Shown: piece after piece, positions 57,054 to 64,000 of the stretch
Layout of the letters: every line of letters begins with the position of its first letter
Position numbering within the stretch: the stretch's first letter is position 1
NCBI GenBank assembly: GCA_026967495.1
Contig: CP114060.1
Location: 4,650,001-4,714,000 of the forward strand
Source of the DNA: Rouxiella badensis
Lineage (GTDB): Bacteria > Pseudomonadota > Gammaproteobacteria > Enterobacterales > Enterobacteriaceae
Length of the DNA stretch: 64,000 nt
Reading direction: 5' to 3'
Translations under genes and position numbers: made by a program
Notes under the pieces: model-generated
The model's input: the letters and a program-made list of their open reading frames with translations, nothing else
What the model was told of the DNA's origin: nothing
Databases searched by the model: none

Positions 57054-58004
57054 CTTATCAAGGCACTGGCCGTTACCTCGTCGGTGATGAGGCCATGCAG
57101 CAGGCCGCTGGACAGGACGGCGCGAATCGCTTCTACCTTGTTCTCGCCACCGGCAATCGCCACAATTTTGTCGGCGCGATTGGCATCCAGACTGACCGCC
57201 AGCATTCTTGCGGTGAGCTGGGTGTTGATTACCCGCCCGTGTCGGTCGAAGAAGTGCCCAATCAATTCACCCACGCCGCCCGAGGCAGAGATATCGAGCA
57301 TTTCGCCCTCTTCCACCATACCCGCTTCCACCAGCTGAGCCGCAGCCTCGACGGTACCGATACCCACCAGTTTGACTTCGGCGCCTTCAGCCATAGAAAA
57401 CACCTCTTTCACGCCGCGCTGGGCCAGCAGTACTTCTTTATCTTCCACCGTATTTGCCAGGAACGGCACCGGCATAATGTAGGCATGCGCGCCGGTTTTC
57501 TCGGCAATGCGATGCATAACGTCGTGAGGGTTGAGGGCATAATTGCGGGTCAGACAGCCGAGCAACGACACAAAGCGCACGCTCTGGGCATCGATTCGGG
57601 GAAGTTGGTGAATCACGGAGGAAAGCGTTCGCCCATGGCCCAGCCCGAGCGTAGTCATCTCGCCGGACGCCAGCAGGCTGCGCAAATAGTCTGCGCCCGC
57701 CATACCGAGCGCCCGCACCGGCAGCCCGCTTTCGGCGAGGTCCGGTGCGACGCGGCAAAAGCTCAGCCCAAAGTTGTCGCGCAGGCGATTTTCGAGGCTC
57801 GACGCATTCAACGATATCGCCGTCGATGGTCACTTTTACCGCCCCGTCGGCGACTACGCGGGCAATCATGCGGTGTGTTTTCAACGAAGGTAAACCAAGA
57901 CGTTTTGCCACGTCCGCCTGAGTCAGTCCTCCCACGTAGTGCAGCCATGCGGCTCGTAGTGCAAGGGAGTCGTCAGCGTCCGCCTGCGAGGAAGAATGTT
58001 TCAT
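57050..58004 (-). CDS. eryD: SorC family regulator, EryD type (one-base frameshift)
   Basis: Sugar-binding repressor. N-terminal helix-turn-helix (LTQADVAKRLGLPSLKTHRMIARV) and a C-terminal sugar-phosphate-binding domain (TLGLGHGRTLSSVI, SASGGVGELIGHFFD). The frame breaks at plus 57794-57800 (GAGGCTC). Dropping one base joins DGDIVECVE to LENRLRDNFGLSFCRVAPDL. Repaired length about 317, as for SorC regulators. In Brucella EryD represses the erythritol operon and is relieved by erythritol; the same role is inferred here because it ends the eryABC-ribH operon. Confidence 0.82.
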
Positions 58005-58027
58005 GGATTACCCCGGGAACAACCCTG

Positions 58028-58462
58028 TCATTTAATCGCGTGTACCATGCAGACCGCTTTGGCTGCTTCAGCGCCTTTCTTGATGAAGTGCTGATGATAG
58101 AACTCGGTAAACTCTTTTTCAGGTTGGAAGTTGTGCGGCGTCAGGGAAACCGAGAACACCGGGACTTCGGTTTCTAGCTGGACCTGCATCAGGCCGCTAA
58201 CGACCGCCTGCGCAACGAAGTCATGGCGATAAATTCCGCCGTCTACCACCAGTGCGGCGCAGACCACGGCATCGATGTTGCCGCGTTTTGCCAGGCGCTT
58301 GGCCAGCAGAGGCATCTCAAAAGCGCCAGGAACGTCATATACTTCAATTTCATACGCTTGGTTGTTGCTTTCAAAATACTGCTTAAAGCCTACCAGCGTC
58401 TGGTTAACGATATCGGCATGCCAGTTGGCTTTGACGTAGGCAATCTTAATAGGGGCGGTCAT
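58028..58462 (-). CDS. ribH2: RibH2-type 6,7-dimethyl-8-ribityllumazine synthase inside the ery operon
   Basis: 144 residues. Lumazine synthase joins 5-amino-6-ribitylaminouracil with the four-carbon 3,4-dihydroxy-2-butanone 4-phosphate. The sequence matches the Brucella/Rhizobiales RibH2 (decameric) type: NWHADIV with Trp14 in the isoalloxazine position, YDVPGAFEMPL, VVDGGIYRHDFVAQAVVSG with His80, LETEVPVFSVSLTPHNF. It is unlike the usual enterobacterial RibH that pairs with nusB. It sits between eryC and eryD, 23 bases from eryD. Its task in polyol use is unknown. Confidence 0.85.
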   Translation of the reverse strand: MTAPIKIAYVKANWHADIVNQTLVGFKQYFESNNQAYEIEVYDVPGAFEMPLLAKRLAKRGNIDAVVCAALVVDGGIYRHDFVAQAVVSGLMQVQLETEVPVFSVSLTPHNFQPEKEFTEFYHQHFIKKGAEAAKAVCMVHAIK

Positions 58463-58540
58463 AAAAACTCCAGTAAAGGTTTGATGATATCATCATTATA
58501 ATCAAGGGTATCGCCCTTATCATCCACGATAAAACGGCCG

Positions 58541-59476
58541 TTATAGCGATAAGTGCTGGCTGCCGGAATCAATATACGGTGCCCAGAACGCCACGCTCTC
58601 AGCAATCTGTGCGACCACCTGCCGGTCGCTCGGCTCACGCTCTTTGAAACTCAGCTCGAGACAAATTTCGTTGTCCCGCGCGCCTCCGCTGGCAAACGCT
58701 TTAAGTAGCGGCTCGGGCTGGATCCGACCGTTAACATTATACTGCGCAGTGAAGGGTCGATGACCACCTTTATCTAACATACTTTGCTTTATATGAATAA
58801 TCGGCGAGTAACGAGGCACGGCGGCGGCCCAGGCATAGGGATCGTAATCCTGTGGATTATCGGAGGTCACGTCGCCGTGATCGATATCCGCCATCATCCA
58901 CATCGGAATCGCCATCGCGGTCTCCGTCAGCCGTTTTTGCAGGTCGAGGCTGGCCTGAATAGTTTCGCCAAACTCCCTTCCCACGCTCATAGGCTCCCAA
59001 AAGAGGAACTCGAGACCGGCCGTTTTCGCATGCTCCGCGACTTCGCACCAGCAATCGAGCGCGGTATTTTGCAGCGCTTCACGTCGCTCGGTATAGTCAA
59101 AATCTTGATAAGTAAAGATAGCAAATTGCGAACCCACGGATTTTCCGCCGAGATCGGCGATAATGTCAGCAAAAATTTTGAACCAGTCGACGTAATAGCG
59201 GCGCACGCTGGCATCCGGATGACCAAAATGATTCAGTCGCCCGTAGGGGCCAGTCATGCCGGAAGTTACCCGCACGCCGGTACTCTCCATCGCCGTCTTC
59301 ATACGCCGGGTGAGACTGCGCAGGGTCGAGGCAGGCCACGACGGATTGATAAATTCGTGAGTCAACTGCAGGTCTCGAATGCGAATATCGCGCGCCACGG
59401 TGTAAATCAGGTCTTCCGGTTCAGCGAAGCGATTCACCAGCGGATTAGTATTTAAAGACAGAGTGAGTGCCATCAT
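58541..59476 (-). CDS. eryC: Tetrulose-phosphate isomerase/epimerase, EryC type
   Basis: 311 residues with the xylose-isomerase-like TIM-barrel fold: strands LQLTHEFINPSW, VRVTSGMTGPYG, SVGSQFAIFTY, LEFLFWEPMSVGRE, WMMADIDHGDV, IHIKQSM and ICLELSFKE, with the acidic and His metal ligands expected (Glu, Asp-His, Glu). In Brucella EryC acts on L-tetrulose 4-phosphate. It follows eryB after 11 bases. Confidence 0.78.
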   Translation of the reverse strand: MMALTLSLNTNPLVNRFAEPEDLIYTVARDIRIRDLQLTHEFINPSWPASTLRSLTRRMKTAMESTGVRVTSGMTGPYGRLNHFGHPDASVRRYYVDWFKIFADIIADLGGKSVGSQFAIFTYQDFDYTERREALQNTALDCWCEVAEHAKTAGLEFLFWEPMSVGREFGETIQASLDLQKRLTETAMAIPMWMMADIDHGDVTSDNPQDYDPYAWAAAVPRYSPIIHIKQSMLDKGGHRPFTAQYNVNGRIQPEPLLKAFASGGARDNEICLELSFKEREPSDRQVVAQIAESVAFWAPYIDSGSQHLSL

Positions 59477-59487
59477 TGCCCCCTAAT

Positions 59488-61024
59488 TCAGCTGGCGTTT
59501 GCCTGTAAAATCACCGGTGGCTGCGTGACCAGCGTCTGTTCAAACCACTGTTCGAACGCCTTAATCTCATCTTCCGAAAGATGTAGCCCGTGTTTGGTGC
59601 GGCGTTTGAGAATGTCTTCAGGTCGCTGTGCCCACTCGTTTTTTACCAGGTAGCGCGCTTCGGCCTCGTAAAAATCGCCGCCGAAATGGCGTCCTAGGTC
59701 GGCGAGCGTGGTGGCCTCTGCCAGTAGATTGCCGGTTCGTGCGCCATAGAGGCGAGCATAGTGTTTACGCAATGACGGCGGCAACCACGGGTAATCGGTT
59801 TTGAGTTTTTCGCTGAAGGCCTCGAAATCGGCGTTTTCAATCTCCCCGCCAGGCAGCACGCTTTCCCGCGTCCAGTCCGGTCCCATGTTCGGCAGAGCCT
59901 CTTTCAGCCGTTGCATCGCGTGCTCGGCCAGCTTGCGGAAGGTGGTTATCTTGCCGCCAAACACGTGCAGGATAGGCGCACCCCCTGCGTATCGAGGTCG
60001 AACACGTAGTCGCGCGTCACGGCAGACGGATTGCCCTTACCGTCGTCAAACAGCGGCCGCACGCCGGAGAAATGGGTTATCACGTCGTCGCGGCGCAGCT
60101 TGACCTTGAAGTAACGGTTTACCGCGTCCATCAGATACTGGATCTCGCTTTCGTCCGCCTTCACGTCCTCGGCGCGCCCCTCATAGGGAATATCCGTGGT
60201 GCCAATCAGGGCCATGTCGCCCTCATACGGATTGATGAAAATCACCCGTTTATCATGATTCTGCACCAGATAGGCCTGCTGCCCTTCCCAGAATTTTGGC
60301 ACAATAATGTGCGAGCCTTTCACCAACCGCACGTTGCGCGCGCTGCGGGTGTGGGTTACCTGTTTGACGATATCCAGCACCCATGGACCGGCGGCATTAA
60401 TAAGTACCTTGGCGAATACCTGACGCATCTCGCCGCTGTGTTCATCGCGCAGAAAAATCTCCCAGCGGTCCTTGCTGCGTTTCGCCATCACACAGGCGGT
60501 GCGGGTAAGAATTGTCGCGCCCTTCTCTTTCGCACCAAGCGCGTTGAGTGTCACCATTCTCGCGTCATCGACCCAGCAGTCGGAATACTCGAAACCGCGA
60601 TGATATTCGTCGAGCAAAGGCGTGCCTTCAGGGCTTCGGTCGAGATTGAGTGAACGCGTGCCGGGCAGTTTTTTCGCCCTCCCAGGTGGTCATAGAGGAA
60701 CAGTCCAAGGCGTACCAGCCACGCGGGCCTGTCCTGCGGGCTGTGCGGCAGCACAAAGCGCATAGGCCAGATAATGTGACAGGCAGAGTTAAGCAACACC
60801 TCGCGTTCAATCAGCGCCTCGCGCACCAGACGAAATTCATAGTATTCGAGGTAGCGCAGACCGCCGTGAACCAGCTTGCCGGAACGGGAAGAGGTGCCCT
60901 GAGCGAGGTCGTCTTTCTCACACATCATCACCGACAGGCCACGTCCGGCTGCGTCGCGCGCAATACCGGCGCCGTTGATGCCGCCGCCAATGACAAAAAC
61001 GTCCAACAAGTCTGAATCACTCAT
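59488..61024 (-). CDS. eryB: FAD-dependent erythritol-phosphate dehydrogenase, GlpD-like, EryB type (two frameshifts)
   Basis: Oxidises the polyol phosphate and feeds electrons to quinone. FAD motif VFVIGGGINGAGIARDAAGRG, then SGKLVHGGLRYLEYYEF, LIGTTDIPY, SGVRPL and the C-terminal GlpD domain. Break 1: plus T6 60669-60674 (one more base restores GGRKKLPGTRSLNLDRSPEGTP). Break 2: plus C5 59981-59985 (one more base restores DLDTQGGAPILHVFGGKITT). Repaired length about 512. It could be an aerobic glycerol-3-phosphate dehydrogenase, but its place between eryA and eryC favours EryB. Overlaps eryA by eight bases. Confidence 0.82.
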
Positions 61025-62600
61025 TGTCTACTCCTTTCAGAGACTGCAACTCGGCCCACACCGGCGGTAACAGCGAACGCGTTTGCCGATAGGTCTCGAA
61101 CAGTCGGTTGTAATGGTTGACCAGCGCCGGGGAAGGCGTTTCGACCGCACTCAGCAACGGCGTAACCCAGGTGGCAATACAGCTTTCCATATCGGGGTAA
61201 GCGCCAATCGCCACGGCGGCCATCATCGCCGCCCCTGCGGCCCCGGCCTCATCGCGAATGCTGACCCGCACCGGTGCCCCGATACAGGCGGACAAAATCT
61301 GCCGCACCTTCGCCGAACGCACCGCGCCACCGGACAACCGCAGCTCGAGCGGCGTTTGAGCAGACATCGCCCGATAACAGTCGCGAGCCGCCATACCAAT
61401 CCCCTCTATCACCGCACGAAGCAAATCGGCGTAGCCGTGGCTGTAGCGCAGACCAATAAAACTGGCGCGGGCGTCGGCATTAACGAATGGCCCCCGCTCA
61501 CCGGCCAGAGAGATATAGGGGTGATACATCAGTTCGTCGGGATGGGTGTTCTCCAGCCATTTATCGAGGTGCTTCACCAGCGTGGCGTGATCCGCCTTGC
61601 CACCAAACTCCTCGATAAGCGACAGCGTCATGTTGAGTAACCAGTCGAGATTGAGCGTAGCGGCCATGTTGGTCTGCATCTGCGTCACCTGATGGGGTAT
61701 CGGCAGCGTGATAACGTAGCCGGTCTGCGCCTGATTCAGGAAAACATCGGACGAATGCACCGAACGCATGTGTACGCCGGTAGAGCCGATGATTGAGCAG
61801 GCGGTATTCTTGTTAAAGGAGGCGTCTCCGCCGGTGTGCACACCGGCACCCAGCCCGGTCATCACCATATCGACATAGCCCAGGCAGACCGGCGTTCCCG
61901 CCAGCAGCCCAGTAGCCTCGGCGGCCTCGGGCGTGAGCGGATGCGTTACCTGAGTACCCTCGACAATTTCCGGCAACAGATAGCGTCGTTCCTGAAGCCC
62001 CAATGCCTCGATGACCACGTCTTCGTAGCCGCGATGGCGGAAATTACCGAAGGTGAAACTCGCCTCGGAGGGATCTGTGGCGCGCACGCCGGTCAAGTTA
62101 AGGTACAGCCAGTCTTTACAGTGCATCACCGCCTCGGCGCTCTCCAGCAGTTCGCGGTGATGCGCCTGCATATAGGCAAGCTGCGCGCCCTGCTGGCAGG
62201 TGTTAAGGCCGGTGCCGGTGGCGCTGAATCGCTCACGAGAAAGCGGAGACTGCTCCAACTGGCGGACGGTATCAGCGGCGCGAGCGTCAAGCCAGATCCA
62301 CGCATCCCCTACCGGACGATTCTCTTTCCCCACCAGCCAGGTGCCGTCTCCCTGCGCCGTGACCGCCAGCGCCACGACTCTCGACGCCAGATTCTCGATG
62401 TCATCGGCAAGATGACGAATAGCATCAACACAGTCATGCCAGGTTTTATCCATTGACTGTAGCGCCGATCCGTCTTCTCCACGTTGATAGGTATTTCTGA
62501 CCGATGCACAACCCAATTGTTGACCTTCAAGGTCAAACGCGACGGCTTTTACCACCGAGGTTCCGGAGTCAATGCCGAGAATAATGTCGCGGTTATCCAT
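61017..62600 (-). CDS. eryA: FGGY-family polyol kinase, erythritol kinase type
   Basis: 527 residues with the two FGGY actin-fold halves: phosphate-1 loop ILGIDSGTSVVKAVAFD, WLDARA substrate loop, GSTGVHMRS, and phosphate-2 plus adenosine motif LRLSGGAVRSAKVRQILSACIGAPV. Phosphorylates erythritol (or another short polyol) as the first step of breakdown. Intact. First gene of the eryA-eryB-eryC-ribH2-eryD operon; promoter in the divergent region at 62601-63152. Confidence 0.82.
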   Translation of the reverse strand: MDNRDIILGIDSGTSVVKAVAFDLEGQQLGCASVRNTYQRGEDGSALQSMDKTWHDCVDAIRHLADDIENLASRVVALAVTAQGDGTWLVGKENRPVGDAWIWLDARAADTVRQLEQSPLSRERFSATGTGLNTCQQGAQLAYMQAHHRELLESAEAVMHCKDWLYLNLTGVRATDPSEASFTFGNFRHRGYEDVVIEALGLQERRYLLPEIVEGTQVTHPLTPEAAEATGLLAGTPVCLGYVDMVMTGLGAGVHTGGDASFNKNTACSIIGSTGVHMRSVHSSDVFLNQAQTGYVITLPIPHQVTQMQTNMAATLNLDWLLNMTLSLIEEFGGKADHATLVKHLDKWLENTHPDELMYHPYISLAGERGPFVNADARASFIGLRYSHGYADLLRAVIEGIGMAARDCYRAMSAQTPLELRLSGGAVRSAKVRQILSACIGAPVRVSIRDEAGAAGAAMMAAVAIGAYPDMESCIATWVTPLLSAVETPSPALVNHYNRLFETYRQTRSLLPPVWAELQSLKGVDNE

Positions 62601-63152
62601 TTATTACTCCCGAATGTTGAGGGGCAAACTAAACATATCACTAAGCTAACATAGAGAATGAATTAAATTTCAGTACAAATAAAATTTTTCAATTCAGTAA
62701 GCGCTCTCGATCACAAATTTGTTTGATAAATGATCACATTTGTCGGGAAACTCTTTATTGTCTTTAGACCAGCATCAGGGAAAACTCAGATAATAATCAC
62801 CACGAGATCCTGAGAGAGCTTGAGACTCCCAGTAAAATCTCAACTTCGCGTTAATTTTAAAATATAAATAAAATCAATTATTTAAATAAGAAACTCTTGA
62901 TAAATACAGGCGCTAAGGATCCGCAACTAACGTCGAGCAGGCTAAAAAGCGAACAGGAAGGAGATCCAGATCTCCAACCGCAAAAAAAGTCGGTAAAGCG
63001 ATTGACAAAAAATATCACGCATAACATTTTTAACATTAACAATTATCATATTTATAACATTTCAACGCGGCAAAACGCCGCATAGATATGATAATAATCA
63101 CACTAATCATGTGATATAGGCCATGAGGGAAAGTCACTATGAGGTCCATGCT
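62601..63152. promoter_or_regulatory. Divergent control region of the ery operon and the polyol ABC transporter
   Basis: 552 bases, A+T rich, no convincing gene. Repeated ATCACAAATTTGT (about 62712) and ATCACATTTGT (about 62733) could hold CRP or EryD half sites. Three TAACATT-like repeats lie between about 63022 and 63062, after a TTGACA at 63002-63007. TCACACTAATCATGTGA (about 63099-63115) is an inverted repeat close to the transporter genes. These are unproven sites. Confidence 0.4.
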
Positions 63153-63806
63153 ATGACGACGCTTTCAATCCTTTCTAACCAGGTCACGCCGCGAACCTTA
63201 AAAAAGATTGGCGTCGCTTTGGCCGTTACGCTTGCTGTGATGGTGGCCATTGGCCTGAACACCAAAGTGGTCAAAATTGGCTCAACGGAAGACGTGGCCG
63301 AGCAGGCCTTCAATCCGGACAGCTACGGGGACAAAACTTTTCCGCAGATTCAGCAAAGCGTTCAATCGCGTGCAGTCGATGCGGCAACGCTCGCCACGGC
63401 GCTCAACGCTGACCCTGCGGCTGCGACGACGAAATACGGCGTCGGTAGCCCGATGCCGGTATTCTCTGTTTCGTTAACAGGCGTAGTTGGAGAAGGCGAG
63501 ATGGGCATTTACGCACTGAAAGTCGCGGGCATGCCGGACGACATCAAGGTGCGTCTGCAAACCGGTCCGGCCATTAACGGCACCGATCTGCGCGACGCGA
63601 CCGGCACCCTTCAGTTTGGGGATTTCAAGAACCAGATTGAGTACCAGAATGCCGGTTCGGGGATTAACCGTGCGATGAAAAAAGCGGTATTGAGCAATAT
63701 CGATACCCAACATCTCAGCGGAAAAACCGTCAAAGTCACCGGCGTATTCCGCCTGCTTAATCCGAAAAACTGGCTGGTAACGCCAGTAGGGATGACCGTC
63801 CAATGA
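63153..63806 (+). CDS. DUF2291 exported/membrane-anchored protein of a polyol ABC locus
   Basis: 217 residues from ATG 63153 (GAGG before it); an ATG at 63123 gives ten more. One N-terminal membrane helix (IGVALAVTLAVMVAIGL) followed by a periplasmic domain with conserved FNPDSYGDKTFPQIQ and GVGSPMPVFSVSLTGVV. DUF2291 proteins are found next to erythritol/ribose-type ABC importers and probably help assembly or binding; function is unproven. Its stop overlaps the ATPase start by four bases. Confidence 0.8.
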   Translation: MTTLSILSNQVTPRTLKKIGVALAVTLAVMVAIGLNTKVVKIGSTEDVAEQAFNPDSYGDKTFPQIQQSVQSRAVDAATLATALNADPAAATTKYGVGSPMPVFSVSLTGVVGEGEMGIYALKVAGMPDDIKVRLQTGPAINGTDLRDATGTLQFGDFKNQIEYQNAGSGINRAMKKAVLSNIDTQHLSGKTVKVTGVFRLLNPKNWLVTPVGMTVQ

Positions 63807-64000
63807 GCAATGTAATCACTCATCCCAACGTCATTGATAACCAGACTGAGGGCGAAATCGTGCTCTCGGCGCGTAATGTCAGCAAAGTCTATGGCTCGAC
63901 TCACGCCCTAAAGGAAGTGGATTTCGACATTCGGCGGGGACAGGTCACCACGCTGTTCGGCGAAAATGGTGCCGGAAAATCGACGCTAATGAAGATCCTT
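63803..64000 (+). CDS. Sugar/polyol ABC transporter ATP-binding protein (cut by window end)
   Basis: The first 66 codons of an RbsA-type ATPase: LSARNVSKVYGSTHALKEV, then Walker A GENGAGKST. The rest is outside the window. ATGA overlap with the DUF2291 gene. By position it is the erythritol importer ATPase (EryE-like); that name is an inference. Confidence 0.85.
   Translation, partial: MSNVITHPNVIDNQTEGEIVLSARNVSKVYGSTHALKEVDFDIRRGQVTTLFGENGAGKSTLMKIL

Noticed and set aside
57095..58177. A 360-codon plus-strand frame opposite eryD and the start of the ribH2 region
   Set aside because: It is antisense to two conserved genes, has no ribosome site, and its composition (His, Arg, Gln-rich) is that of a shadow frame.
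8927..60674. Reading the frameshifted genes as true pseudogenes in a reducing genome
   Set aside because: Breaks hit essential genes (lnt, leuS, mrdB), each needs only one base to repair, there are no larger deletions or insertions, and the sites share homopolymer or GAGNCTC context.
61836..62456. A 206-codon plus-strand frame opposite eryA
   Set aside because: Antisense to an intact, conserved FGGY kinase, with shadow-like composition.

Overview
The window is chromosomal DNA of an enterobacterium (order Enterobacterales, most like the Serratia/Rahnella/Ewingella/Rouxiella side of the order). The first 29 kb follow the gene order of the E. coli 15-minute region: asnB, a Met/Leu/Gln tRNA array, ubiF, miaB-ybeZ-ybeY-ybeX-lnt, gltIJKL, ybeL, leuS-lptE-holA-nadD-rsfS-rlmH-mrdA-mrdB-rlpA-dacA-ybeD-lipB-lipA-tatE. 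A full-length ERIC element also points to this order. The genus is an inference. No transposase, integrase, prophage or CRISPR array was seen.

Layout: 1-29.3 kb is the core block (asparagine synthesis, tRNAs, ubiquinone, tRNA and lipoprotein maturation, glutamate/aspartate uptake, LPS transport, replication clamp loader, NAD, ribosome silencing and methylation, cell elongation, lipoate). From 29.6 to 36.3 kb an accessory polar-amino-acid ABC transporter, a cytoplasmic PBP2-fold protein, a MocR regulator and a GNAT protein surround the core gene ybeM. At 36.4-39.5 kb lie a fluoride riboswitch with crcB, a 30-codon ORF, a TetR/Bcr-type efflux pair and cspE. From 39.6 to 45.8 kb come a DUF2076 protein, a Fur-box iron-binding protein, an S9 peptidase, a periplasmic Ppx/GppA-like protein and a DUF1345 protein. 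At 45.9-48.5 kb is a large protein with an OTU-like cysteine-protease signature. From 48.7 to 53.5 kb lie PQQ-dependent glucose dehydrogenase gcd and a PqqU/YncD-type PQQ receptor. A LysR/MFS pair follows, and from 57 to 64 kb there is an erythritol-type polyol locus: eryA, eryB, eryC, a RibH2-type lumazine synthase and eryD, divergent from a DUF2291 protein and a sugar ABC ATPase cut by the window end.

How the genes work together: the core block needs no special linkage. The accessory half suggests an environmental or host-associated bacterium that oxidises glucose in the periplasm with scavenged PQQ, burns erythritol or a related tetritol through the pentose-phosphate pathway, expels fluoride and drugs, and may make a ubiquitin-directed effector.

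A warning runs through the annotation. I find 17 single-base frameshifts in 13 genes, including the essential leuS, lnt and mrdB. Ten are one-base losses in homopolymers, and six of the seven gains sit directly before CTC, mostly as GAGNCTC. This looks like systematic sequencing error, so these genes are described as probably intact.
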